A stretch of DNA of 16,855 nt from NCBI GenBank assembly GCA_947471105.1, contig CANIYB010000013.1:1-16855 (forward strand). Reading direction: 5' to 3'. The position numbers and the translations under genes were made by a program. Positions 1 through 7,531 of the stretch are shown here, in pieces. The notes below the pieces were generated by a model. It was not told where the DNA came from. It was given only the letters and a program-made list of their open reading frames with translations, and searched no databases. The DNA is from Cytophagaceae bacterium (GTDB taxonomy: Bacteria > Bacteroidota > Bacteroidia > Cytophagales > Spirosomataceae). Positions within the stretch are counted from its first letter, which is position 1, and every line of letters starts with the position of its first letter.

Positions 1-1
1 C

Positions 2-721
2 TTACCAAACCATGGGTATTTCAATTAAAAGCGCTTTGGTATTAGAGGAGGCAGCTTTAATTTGAATATTGTCAGTTTCGGAAATCCCTATTGCATCGCG
101 GCGGCCCAGTGTATGATTTGCCACTTCAAGGGCCCCTTCAATGACGATGAGAAAGGCTCCTTGGCGAGGCCCATGCAAGCTATATTCAAGCGTTTCATTT
201 AAATCCAGTTCTGTTAGATTAAAATACGTGTCTTGATTTACTTGAAGTGAATCTATATTAGAACCCAAAGGCGATACGACCGTTTTCCATTGGCCAATAA
301 AATCGGTAGGAGTATAGGTGCGTTGGTCGTACCGGGGAGTGATATTTTTCAGTTTTGGCATGACCCAAATTTGAAATAACTCAACGGGTTCGGTTGGGTT
401 TGCGTTGAATTCAGAATGATGAATTCCTGATCCCGCAGACATGATTTGTACATCGCCCGCTTGAATGATCCCTTTATTGCCTGCTGAATCTTCGTGGGCC
501 AGCGCACCTTTTAGGGGAATGGTGACAATTTCCATATTGTCATGAGGGTGCTTCCCAAATCCCATTCCTCCAGCCACATAGTCGTCGTTCAAGACCCGCA
601 ATGCGCCAAAATGAATTCGGGCTGGGTTGTAATAGGAGGAAAAGCTGAAGCTGTAGGCGGTTTTGAGCCAACCATGATCTGCGGTACCTCGGGTATTAGC
701 TGGGTGAAGTTCAGTTTTCAT
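2..721 (-). CDS. Pirin family protein (bicupin)
   Basis: Pirin-type bicupin of 239 aa, complete, with its stop codon at the extreme left edge. The N-terminal cupin carries the metal ligands of the family: H58 and H60 in HPHDNMEI, and H102 and E104 in GIHHSEFN. These match the Fe-binding His, His, His, Glu set of human pirin and E. coli YhhW. The C-terminal half (about 130-239) fits the second cupin. Some bacterial pirins have quercetin 2,3-dioxygenase activity and others bind metabolic enzymes, so the substrate cannot be predicted. It lies downstream of fbaA on the same strand, but a terminator hairpin separates them, so it is probably transcribed separately; I found no clear promoter in the 62 nt between that hairpin and the start. 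The family call is firm, the function is open. Confidence 0.9.
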   Translation of the reverse strand: MKTELHPANTRGTADHGWLKTAYSFSFSSYYNPARIHFGALRVLNDDYVAGGMGFGKHPHDNMEIVTIPLKGALAHEDSAGNKGIIQAGDVQIMSAGSGIHHSEFNANPTEPVELFQIWVMPKLKNITPRYDQRTYTPTDFIGQWKTVVSPLGSNIDSLQVNQDTYFNLTELDLNETLEYSLHGPRQGAFLIVIEGALEVANHTLGRRDAIGISETDNIQIKAASSNTKALLIEIPMVW

Positions 722-779
722 ATGTATTAAATTGGATTAATTCTACGCCAGAAATTTGGATCAATATATAGATTAATTT

Positions 780-808
780 AAAAGAGTCGAGGCAAAATGC
801 TCCGACTC
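780..808 (-). terminator. Rho-independent terminator of fbaA
   Basis: On the minus strand, GAGTCGGAG and CTCGACTC form an 8-bp stem with one bulged base around an 8-nt loop (plus-strand arms 784-791 and 800-808), followed directly by TTTT. It lies about 50 nt past the fbaA stop codon and before the pirin gene, so it should end the fbaA transcript. Confidence 0.75.
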
Positions 809-858
809 AGTTAAATAGTTTAATTTCTAAACGCTAATTTTCTTTGAAAAATTTCAAA

Positions 859-1941
859 TTAAAGGTATTGATTTGCGTTGCTTGCGTTTAAATCTTCGAA
901 GGCAGATTTTAATCGGGCTACGAAAGTTTCTTCTCCTTTTCTCAACCATACACGTGGGTCATAATATTTTTTATTAGGAGAATCCTCGCCAGTTGGGTTG
1001 CCAATTTGCCCTTGCAAATAGGCTTCGTTGGCCTTGTAGAAACCTAAAATACCTTCCCAGAAGGCCCATTGCAAATCAGTGTCAATATTCATTTTAATCG
1101 CACCATAAGAAATCGCTTCGCGAATTTCCTCACGAGAGGATCCTGATCCACCGTGGAAAACGAAATTGATCGGTCTTTCTTCCTTCAAGTCATATTTTTC
1201 ACGAATAAAATCTTGTGAGTTTTTCAAAATCACGGGTTGTAGTTTAACGTTTCCTGGCTTATAAACTCCGTGAACATTTCCGAAAGCTGCAGCGATCGTA
1301 AATCTGTGAGAAATTTTGCTCAATTCTTCATAGGCATAAGCTACTTCGGAAGGTTGTGTATATAATTTGGATGAATCTACATCTGAATTATCGACCCCGT
1401 CCTCTTCGCCACCGGTAACTCCTAATTCGATTTCTAGTGTCATGCCTATTTTGGACATACGGCTTAAGTAATGTGCGCAGATCTCTATATTCTCTTCAAT
1501 CGGTTCCTCAGATAAGTCGATCATATGAGACGAGAAAAGTGGTTGGCCATTCTCGGCATAAAACTTTTCACCTGCATCTAATAAGCCGTCTAACCAAGGC
1601 AATAATTTTTTTGCGCAGTGGTCGGTATGCAAAATAACTTGAACTCCGTAGGCTTTGGCCAATTGGTGAACGTGGTAAGCTCCTGAGATTGAACCTGCGA
1701 TAGCCGCTTCTTGATTTGTATTTGCCAAAGTCTTTCCTGCGTAAAATACGCCACCGCCGTTGGAGAATTGGATGATTACTGGGGAATTAACAGCTTTTGC
1801 GGCTTCTAAAACACCATTAACGGTATTTGTGCCGGTAACGTTTACGGCAGGTAAAGCAAAATGATTCTTTTTTGCAATTTCAAATAACTCTTGCACGGCA
1901 TCTCCGTGTAGTACTCCTTTTTGATTGGCTAAACTTGACAT
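859..1941 (-). CDS. fbaA: Class II fructose-bisphosphate aldolase
   Basis: Cytosolic glycolytic and gluconeogenic enzyme that reversibly cleaves fructose 1,6-bisphosphate into dihydroxyacetone phosphate and glyceraldehyde 3-phosphate. The 360-aa protein is full length for the class IIA (E. coli FbaA-like) type. The HTDHC motif gives catalytic D107 and zinc ligand H108; the other zinc ligands are H224 in GNVHG and H263 in VFHGGSGS. The phosphate-binding segment KMNIDTD lies at about 283-289 and the class II signature GGEEDGVDN at about 178-186. It is transcribed away from the ribosomal cluster, from a promoter about 70 nt upstream, and ends in its own terminator, so it is probably monocistronic. 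The ATG at 1941 is chosen because the protein aligns with the family from there. Confidence 0.97.
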   Translation of the reverse strand: MSSLANQKGVLHGDAVQELFEIAKKNHFALPAVNVTGTNTVNGVLEAAKAVNSPVIIQFSNGGGVFYAGKTLANTNQEAAIAGSISGAYHVHQLAKAYGVQVILHTDHCAKKLLPWLDGLLDAGEKFYAENGQPLFSSHMIDLSEEPIEENIEICAHYLSRMSKIGMTLEIELGVTGGEEDGVDNSDVDSSKLYTQPSEVAYAYEELSKISHRFTIAAAFGNVHGVYKPGNVKLQPVILKNSQDFIREKYDLKEERPINFVFHGGSGSSREEIREAISYGAIKMNIDTDLQWAFWEGILGFYKANEAYLQGQIGNPTGEDSPNKKYYDPRVWLRKGEETFVARLKSAFEDLNASNANQYL

Positions 1942-2008
1942 ATGTATATTTATCTTTTGAAATACATGGATTTAAGAATAAACGGCTTGATTTAAAGCGT
2001 TTAAGGTG

Positions 2009-2016
2009 CAAACTTA
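2009..2016 (-). promoter_or_regulatory. fbaA promoter, -7 box
   Basis: Read on the minus strand this is TAAGTTTG, a perfect match to the Bacteroidota -7 consensus TAnnTTTG. It would start fbaA transcripts near 2002 with a 5' leader of about 60 nt. No clear TTG is present at the -33 position (only a T-run, 2031-2035), so the call rests on the -7 box and its location. Confidence 0.55.
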
Positions 2017-2100
2017 CTAAGATTTGTGTTAAAAATGAAGTGGATTTATAAGAAAAGTACAATTTTTATTTAGGCCAAAAAAATATTTTCAAACACACTC

Positions 2101-2130
2101 TTGTTTGTATTAATATTTTTTCTACCTTTG
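2101..2130 (+). promoter_or_regulatory. Main promoter of the ribosomal protein cluster
   Basis: TTG at 2101-2103, a 19-nt spacer and TACCTTTG at 2123-2130 give a full match to the Bacteroidota promoter consensus. Transcription should begin near 2137, about 345 nt before rplC. A 6-bp dyad (2090-2095 with 2102-2107) overlaps the -33 element and could be an operator, but nothing else supports that. Confidence 0.75.
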
Positions 2131-2480
2131 CACTCCCGTTCCACAAACGCAGTTTTTCATTCAGAAAGAGGTTGGCAGAACTTCTCGAATTTATTTAAAA
2201 CATAAAAATGCGGGTAGAACAGGGATTAAAATGGAGGTAAGTCTCTGTTTTTGTGTCAGAACTGGTATTGATTAATGAATGTTGAATGCCCAGCCCATTA
2301 ATTAAGTATTAAGCTGCACAAGGTTTTAACCGCTGTATAAACAGTGGGATGACCTTGTCGCCTATCACCAATTCTGTCCTTATTGTGTTTCCGATCTCGT
2401 TGAAAAGCGAATTTGAATAAAGACTTACAACAAGCCAAGTTAGCCTTGTAAGCGTATTTTTTTAATAAATAAAATATAAT
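2131..2480 (+). promoter_or_regulatory. Structured 5' leader upstream of rplC
   Basis: A 350-nt stretch with no credible gene. By eye it can form these stems: 2167-2173 with 2179-2185 (7 bp); 2216-2225 with 2242-2251 (10 bp, two G-U); then a three-way junction closed by 2257-2266 with 2367-2376 (10 positions, one mismatch), holding arm 2268-2277 with 2296-2305 (10 bp) and arm 2318-2324 with 2352-2358 (7 bp) topped by 2330-2336 with 2341-2347 (loop ATAA). A terminator-like hairpin follows at 2424-2463. Position at the head of a ribosomal protein operon suggests a cis-regulatory leader, by analogy with the E. coli S10 leader that L4 controls. I do not recognise the fold as a named RNA family. 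Confidence 0.6.
2424..2463 (+). terminator. Terminator-like hairpin (possible attenuator) before rplC
   Basis: CTTACAA (2424-2430) pairs perfectly with TTGTAAG (2446-2452) and is followed after four bases by a run of seven T (2457-2463), 17 nt before the rplC ATG. The stem is short and AT-rich, so termination would be partial or conditional. The 3' arm overlaps a sequence that can instead pair with 2318-2325 in the leader. Confidence 0.5.
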
Positions 2481-3098
2481 ATGTCAGGAATTATCGGTAA
2501 AAAAGTCGGAATGACCAGCCTATACATGGAAGATGGAAGATCCATTGCATGTACGCTGATTGAGGCCGGACCTTGTGTGGTTACACAGGTTAAAACTGTA
2601 GAGAAAGAAGGCTATAACGCTGTTCAAATCGGCTACGGTGAGAAAAAAGAAAAGCACACAACAAAATCATTGTTGGGTCATTTCAAAAAAGCAAAAACAA
2701 CTCCAAAGAAAAAATTGGTAGAATTTCGCACGTTTGAGCAGCCTTTATCATTAGGGGATGTTTTGACTGTTGAGATGCTTGAGCTTGATACTTTTGTGGA
2801 TGTGGTTGGTACATCTAAAGGTAAGGGATTTCAGGGTGTTGTAAAGCGTCATGGTTTTCATGGAGTGGGTGGTCAAACACACGGTCAGCATAATCGTGGT
2901 CGTCACCCGGGTTCAATTGGAGCATGTTCATTCCCAGGTAGAGTATTTAAGGGCTTGCGTATGGCGGGTCGTACGGGTGGAGATCGGGTTAAAGTTCAAA
3001 ACTTACAGGTTTTGAGAATTTATCCAGATAAAAACCTTTTGGTTGTTTCGGGATCAGTTCCGGGAGCAAAGAACTCATACGTAATCATTGAAAATTAG
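2481..3098 (+). CDS. rplC: 50S ribosomal protein L3
   Basis: Early-assembly 23S rRNA-binding protein whose extended loop reaches toward the peptidyl transferase centre. The 205-aa length is close to the usual 209. The start MSGIIGKKVGMT and the loop GQTHGQHNRGRHPGSIG (131-147) are diagnostic. Where E. coli has Gln150, the residue methylated by PrmB, this protein has Ala148 followed by Cys (GSIGAC), so that modification cannot occur here. It is the first gene of the cluster, preceded by the long leader and not by rpsJ. No Shine-Dalgarno is visible; the start is preceded by an AT-only tract. Confidence 0.98.
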   Translation: MSGIIGKKVGMTSLYMEDGRSIACTLIEAGPCVVTQVKTVEKEGYNAVQIGYGEKKEKHTTKSLLGHFKKAKTTPKKKLVEFRTFEQPLSLGDVLTVEMLELDTFVDVVGTSKGKGFQGVVKRHGFHGVGGQTHGQHNRGRHPGSIGACSFPGRVFKGLRMAGRTGGDRVKVQNLQVLRIYPDKNLLVVSGSVPGAKNSYVIIEN

Positions 3099-3138
3099 AT
3101 TTGAAGGGCATAGCCTAAAAAAATAGACATTCTGAATC

Positions 3139-3771
3139 ATGGAATTAGCAGTATATAACATAGCAGGGAAAGACACAGGAAAGAAAATTACTCTTTCTGA
3201 TGAGATCTTTGGAATTGTTCCTAATGAGCATGTGGTTTACTTAGACGTGAAGCAATATTTAGCCAATCAACGTCAGGGAACACACAAAGCTAAGGAGCGT
3301 GCGGAAGTATCGCGTTCAACGCGTAAGATAAAGAAACAAAAGGGAACGGGTGGAGCTCGTGCGGGTTCGATGAAGTCCCCTTTGATGAAAGGTGGAGGTC
3401 GTATTTTCGGACCACGTCCACGTGATTATCATTTCAAATTAAATAAGAAGGTAAAGTCATTGGCACGCCAGTCGGCATTAGCAGCGAAAGCACAATCGGG
3501 AGATATCGCGATTTTGGATACGGTTGCTTTTGATGCGCCTAAGACTAAGGCATACATTGCGATGTTAAAGGCATTGTCATTGGATACCACAAAGACTTTG
3601 TTGATCACTCAAGAAGCTGATAAGAATGTTGTTTTATCTGGACGTAATGTTCCTAAAACGAAGGTTTCGAATGCAGCAGATGTGAATACATATGATTTAG
3701 TTAATGCAACTAAATTGTTAATTACCACAGGAGCGATTGAGAAGATAGAGTCAACATATAGTAGTAAATAA
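3139..3771 (+). CDS. rplD: 50S ribosomal protein L4
   Basis: 23S rRNA-binding protein of 210 aa. The long basic loop (about 44-100, containing KGTGGARAGS and GGGRIFGPRPRDY) lines the constriction of the peptide exit tunnel. In E. coli L4 is also the autogenous regulator of the S10 operon, which makes it the first candidate ligand for the leader upstream of rplC; that link is inference. It follows rplC after 40 nt; this gap has a small GGC-ATA-GCC hairpin at 3107-3115. Confidence 0.98.
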   Translation: MELAVYNIAGKDTGKKITLSDEIFGIVPNEHVVYLDVKQYLANQRQGTHKAKERAEVSRSTRKIKKQKGTGGARAGSMKSPLMKGGGRIFGPRPRDYHFKLNKKVKSLARQSALAAKAQSGDIAILDTVAFDAPKTKAYIAMLKALSLDTTKTLLITQEADKNVVLSGRNVPKTKVSNAADVNTYDLVNATKLLITTGAIEKIESTYSSK

Positions 3772-3775
3772 TTTT

Positions 3776-3790
3776 CAGAACGCGGTTCTG
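3776..3790 (+). other. Intergenic hairpin before rplW
   Basis: Perfect 6-bp stem CAGAAC/GTTCTG around a 3-nt GCG loop, ending 18 nt before the rplW ATG. There is no U-run after it, so it does not look like a terminator. One of a series of start-proximal hairpins in this cluster. Confidence 0.5.
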
Positions 3791-3808
3791 TTATAAACGA
3801 AATAAAAA

Positions 3809-4096
3809 ATGGGCATTATTAAACGTCCGGCCTTGACTGAAAAGTCTCAAGCCATGCAAGAAAAAGGCAAGTATGTGTTTGTTGTTGAGTTGACGGCAAA
3901 CAAGATTGAAATTGCCAAAGAGGTTAAAAAAATGTACGGAGTTGAAGTTAAAGACGTACAGACAATGCGTCAAATTGGAAAGAAAAAGTCCAAGAGTACA
4001 CGTACTAAAGTTACTTCAGGGCGTACGTCTACAATCAAGAAAGCGATTGTTACGGTAGCGATGGGAGAGGTAATTGATTTTTACCAAGGAATATAA
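3809..4096 (+). CDS. rplW: 50S ribosomal protein L23
   Basis: Protein of 95 aa at the exit of the peptide tunnel, where it docks trigger factor and the signal recognition particle. The N-terminal segment IKRPALTEKS contains E11, which aligns with E. coli Glu18 of the trigger-factor contact. The basic loop GKKKSKSTRTK near 57-67 is the rRNA-binding extension. It is at the expected place between L4 and L2; start is the ATG after an A-rich tract, without a Shine-Dalgarno. Confidence 0.97.
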   Translation: MGIIKRPALTEKSQAMQEKGKYVFVVELTANKIEIAKEVKKMYGVEVKDVQTMRQIGKKKSKSTRTKVTSGRTSTIKKAIVTVAMGEVIDFYQGI

Positions 4097-4139
4097 GCAA
4101 ATAATTAAGGGGGTTCATCCCGATAAATTGAACTTTTAA

Positions 4140-4967
<828 letters not shown>

Positions 4968-4970
4968 TAG

Positions 4971-5249
4971 ATGGCACGTTCACTAAAAAAAGGTCCTTAC
5001 ATTGATTACCGCCTTGATAACAAGGTACAGGCTATGAATGAATCCGGCAAAAAGTCGGTTATCAAAACATGGTCTAGACGTTCAATGATTTCTCCAGATT
5101 TCGTAGGTCATACATTTGCAGTGCATAATGGGAATAAATTCATTCCTGTGTTTGCAACTGAAAATATGGTTGGTCACAAATTAGGAGAGTTTTCACCAAC
5201 GCGTAACTTCCGTGGTCACGTGGCGAAAAAAGACAAAGGTAAAAGATAA
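4971..5249 (+). CDS. rpsS: 30S ribosomal protein S19
   Basis: Head protein of the small subunit that contacts S13 and forms intersubunit bridges near the A site. The 92-aa length is typical. MARSLKKGPYIDYRL at the start and the conserved core GHKLGEFSPTRNFRGH (about 69-84) identify it. Only 3 nt separate it from the rplB stop codon, the tightest join in the L3-S3 part of the cluster. Confidence 0.98.
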   Translation: MARSLKKGPYIDYRLDNKVQAMNESGKKSVIKTWSRRSMISPDFVGHTFAVHNGNKFIPVFATENMVGHKLGEFSPTRNFRGHVAKKDKGKR

Positions 5250-5254
5250 ATTTA

Positions 5255-5270
5255 AAGGCCTTTGGGTCTT
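5255..5270 (+). other. Intergenic hairpin before rplV
   Basis: AAGGCC pairs with GGTCTT (six pairs, one G-U) around a TTTG loop, ending 18 nt before the ATG chosen for rplV. No U-run follows. Confidence 0.4.
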
Positions 5271-5288
5271 GTAATCAGATATTGTAAA

Positions 5289-5663
5289 ATGGAAGCAATT
5301 GCTAAATTAAGAAATGTCCCTACGTCGCCTCAGAAGATGCGTATTGTAGCTGATATGGTACGAGGACAAAAAGTATCCAAAGCATTGGGTATTTTAAAGT
5401 TTGAGGCCAAAGTAGGTGCGAAATCAATCGAGAAATTATTGCTCTCGGCGGTTTCCAACTGGCAAAATAAGCATGTGGATGCTAAAATCGAGGAAGCGGA
5501 CTTATTTATTAAGACGATTTTCGTAGATGGAGGGTCTTCAATTAAGCGTTTACGTCCGGCACCGCAAGGAAGAGGGCATCGCATTTTGAAGCGTTCAAAT
5601 CACATTACCCTGATAGTGGCTTCTTCGGTGGCTCCTATTTTGGAAGAAACTACAGCAGAATAA
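5289..5663 (+). CDS. rplV: 50S ribosomal protein L22
   Basis: Protein that binds all six 23S rRNA domains and sends a beta-hairpin into the exit tunnel (about 78-105, with DGGSSIKRLRPAPQGRGHR). The 124-aa form starts at the ATG at 5289 (MEAIAKLRNVPTSPQKMR), which is where the family begins. An in-frame TTG at 5262 would add nine non-conserved residues and lies inside the upstream hairpin, so it is not used here. Macrolide resistance changes in this family map to the tunnel hairpin; nothing unusual is visible there. Confidence 0.96.
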   Translation: MEAIAKLRNVPTSPQKMRIVADMVRGQKVSKALGILKFEAKVGAKSIEKLLLSAVSNWQNKHVDAKIEEADLFIKTIFVDGGSSIKRLRPAPQGRGHRILKRSNHITLIVASSVAPILEETTAE

Positions 5664-5686
5664 TTAACTATTAGATAAAACAAGAA

Positions 5687-6511
5687 ATGGGACAAAAAAT
5701 TAACCCCGTTGGATTAAGATTAGGTATCGTCAGAGGTTGGGATTCTAATTGGTACGGTGGAAAGACTTTCGCAGATAAGCTTGTTGAAGACGAGAAAATC
5801 AGAAAGTATGTAGCTGCTCGTATTCCAAAAGGATCTATCTCTAAAGTTATCATAGAGCGTACATTAAAGCGCATTACCCTAACAATCAATACAGCTCGTG
5901 CTGGAGTGGTTATTGGAAAGCAAGGTGCTGAAGTGGATAAAGTAAAAGAGGAGTTAAAGAAAATCACAGGTAAGGATGTTCAAATTAACATCTTTGAGAT
6001 TAAGCGTCCTGAAATAGATGCGAAATTAATCGGTGAAGCTATTGCGTCTCAATTACAAGCGCGTATTTCTTTCCGTCGTGCAATGAAACAAGCGATTGCT
6101 TCGGCGATGCGTGTGGGAGCTCAAGGAATTAAATTGAAATTATCTGGTCGTTTAGGAGGTGCTGAAATGGCTCGTTCTGAAGGATATAAGGAGGGTCGTA
6201 TTCCTTTGCATACATTACGTGCAGATGTGGATTATGCCATTTCAGAAGCTTTAACCGTTTACGGTAAGATTGGTATTAAAGTATGGGTTTTCCGTGGAGA
6301 GATTTTTGGAAAGCCAGATTTGTCACCAAATGCTAACATGGGCTTGCAGTCAACTTCGGCTGATTCTCGTCCAGGTGATCGTGGTCCTCGTGGCCGTGAT
6401 GATGATCGCAGAGGAGGTCGTAGACGTCCTGAAGGTGCACCTGATGCAGGTGGAGATCGCAATAAACCAGGTGCTGGCGCTGCAAATCGCGGTCGTGGAG
6501 GAAAGCGCTAA
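5687..6511 (+). CDS. rpsC: 30S ribosomal protein S3 with extended C-terminal tail
   Basis: Small-subunit head protein at the mRNA entry channel, with helicase-related function together with S4 and S5. The N-terminal type II KH domain has the loop GKQG at 77-80 (context RAGVVIGKQGAE), and the C-terminal S3 domain has LSGRLGGAEMARSEGYKEGR (152-171). E. coli S3 is 233 aa; this one is 274 aa because of a low-complexity tail from about 212 rich in Arg, Gly and Asp, with repeated RG-type steps (for example DRGPRGRDDDRRGGRRR). It is followed by rplP after 35 nt. Confidence 0.97.
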   Translation: MGQKINPVGLRLGIVRGWDSNWYGGKTFADKLVEDEKIRKYVAARIPKGSISKVIIERTLKRITLTINTARAGVVIGKQGAEVDKVKEELKKITGKDVQINIFEIKRPEIDAKLIGEAIASQLQARISFRRAMKQAIASAMRVGAQGIKLKLSGRLGGAEMARSEGYKEGRIPLHTLRADVDYAISEALTVYGKIGIKVWVFRGEIFGKPDLSPNANMGLQSTSADSRPGDRGPRGRDDDRRGGRRRPEGAPDAGGDRNKPGAGAANRGRGGKR

Positions 6512-6546
6512 AATATATTTGATTTAGATATTAGACTTTTAATAAG

Positions 6547-6966
6547 ATGTTACAACCTAAAAGAACCAAATTTCGTAAGTCGCAGAAAGGCCGCGTAAGA
6601 GGCGTTGCCACTCGTGGACACGAAATTGATTTTGGATCATTCGCCATTAAATCGTTAGAGCCGGGTAGAATTACAGCGCGTCAAATTGAGGCAGCTCGTA
6701 TTTCGGTTACTCGTGCCATGAAACGTGAAGGCCAAGTATGGATTCGTATTTTTCCAGACAAAGTAATTACCAAAAAACCTGCTGAGGTTCGAATGGGTAA
6801 GGGAAAGGGAGCTCCGGAATATTGGGTTGCCAATGTACGCCCAGGAACAATTTTGTTTGAATCGGCAGGTGTTCCTTTAGCTTTAGCTCAGGAGGCATTA
6901 CGTTTAGCCGCTCAAAAATTACCGATGCGTACAAAGTTTGTGGTACGTAGAGATTATTCAGAATAA
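6547..6966 (+). CDS. rplP: 50S ribosomal protein L16
   Basis: Late-assembling 23S rRNA-binding protein near the A-site tRNA and the central protuberance. The 139-aa protein opens with MLQPKRTKFRKSQKGR and has the signature EVRMGKGKG at about 80-88. Arg82 corresponds to E. coli Arg81, the site of the YcfD-type hydroxylation; the residue is present, but whether an oxygenase exists here cannot be judged from the window. Standard place between S3 and L29. Confidence 0.98.
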   Translation: MLQPKRTKFRKSQKGRVRGVATRGHEIDFGSFAIKSLEPGRITARQIEAARISVTRAMKREGQVWIRIFPDKVITKKPAEVRMGKGKGAPEYWVANVRPGTILFESAGVPLALAQEALRLAAQKLPMRTKFVVRRDYSE

Positions 6967-6978
6967 ATTAGCCAGGGT

Positions 6979-7170
6979 ATGAAAAACGCAGAAATAAATA
7001 AACTAGGAGTAGCAGATTTGCAAAAGCAAATTCTTGCTGAGAAGGAAACTTTATCACGTTTGAAATTAGCTCACGCTATTTCTCCGATTGAGAATCCGAT
7101 GCGAATTAAAGTAGCACGTAAATTAGTTGCCAAGTTAGAAACAGCTTTAACAGCGGCATCAAGAGCATAA
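6979..7170 (+). CDS. rpmC: 50S ribosomal protein L29
   Basis: Small two-helix protein of 63 aa beside L23 at the tunnel exit. It has the family pattern of an N-terminal helix (VADLQKQILAEKETLSRLKLAH) followed by PIENPMRIKVARKLVAKLET. Only 12 nt separate it from the L16 stop codon. GCCAGGGT sits just upstream, but this is not a convincing Shine-Dalgarno. Confidence 0.95.
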   Translation: MKNAEINKLGVADLQKQILAEKETLSRLKLAHAISPIENPMRIKVARKLVAKLETALTAASRA

Positions 7171-7185
7171 ATTATAATTTTAATA

Positions 7186-7210
7186 GACCATTTCGAATTT
7201 GCTAATGGTC
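7186..7210 (+). other. Intergenic hairpin before rpsQ
   Basis: GACCATT (7186-7192) pairs perfectly with AATGGTC (7204-7210), 7 bp with an 11-nt loop, ending 21 nt before the rpsQ ATG. No U-run follows, so termination is unlikely. Confidence 0.45.
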
Positions 7211-7231
7211 AATTGTTTAACAAGTCCAACC

Positions 7232-7489
7232 ATGGAAGAAAGAAACTTAAGAAAAGTAAGGATTGGGAAGGTGGTCAGTGATAAGATGGATAAATCGATC
7301 ACGCTAACTGTTGACCGTAAGGTTAAGCACCCCTTGTACGGAAAATTCGTACAAAAAACGACCAAATTAATGGCACATGATGAAAAAAATGAGTGTGGCA
7401 TAGGTGATACTGTGAAAGTGATGGAAACCCGTCCTCTTTCTAAAAACAAACGTTGGAGATTAGTTGAAGTAATCGCGAAAGCGAAATAA
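7232..7489 (+). CDS. rpsQ: 30S ribosomal protein S17
   Basis: 16S rRNA-binding OB-fold protein of the primary assembly set. The 85-aa form begins at the ATG at 7232 (MEERNLRKVRIGKVVSDKMDKS), matching the family start; the reading frame is open further upstream to a TTG at 7199, but that extension is not conserved and overlaps the upstream hairpin. The core HPLYGKFVQKTTKLMAHDE and the C-terminal ETRPLSKNKRWRLVEV are diagnostic. Confidence 0.97.
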   Translation: MEERNLRKVRIGKVVSDKMDKSITLTVDRKVKHPLYGKFVQKTTKLMAHDEKNECGIGDTVKVMETRPLSKNKRWRLVEVIAKAK

Positions 7490-7531
7490 GACTAGTTTGT
7501 TATTCAAATTTAAATTTAAAGATCAAAGATA

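Noticed and set aside
2090..2107. Dyad CAAACA/TGTTTG overlapping the -33 element of the rplC promoter as an operator.
   Set aside because: It is only 6 bp, occurs once, and lies in an AT-rich promoter region where such dyads are frequent; kept only as a remark.
2231..2301. Two tiny overlapping reading frames in the rplC leader (14 codons from the ATG at 2231, and 8 codons from the ATG at 2275, joined by TAATG), possible leader peptides.
   Set aside because: They are very short, have no recognisable content or regulatory codon run, and coincide with strong stem-forming segments of the leader; chance ATGs explain them.
2131..2480. Possibility that the rplC leader encodes rpsJ, or is RNase P RNA, tmRNA, SRP RNA or a known riboswitch.
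   Set aside because: No open frame of about 100 codons exists, and none of the hallmark sequences of those RNAs or of the common riboswitch classes was seen.
5262..5288. In-frame TTG start upstream of rplV, and similar non-ATG extensions before rpsQ (7199), rpmD (11197) and rpsD (15355).
   Set aside because: The extra residues match nothing in the families, the ATGs fit the usual protein starts, and most extensions run through intergenic hairpins.
5671..5967. Antisense open frames opposite several ribosomal genes (for example opposite rpsC, rplN and secY).
   Set aside because: They mirror the codon pattern of the sense genes, resemble no protein family and have no start signals; they are shadows.
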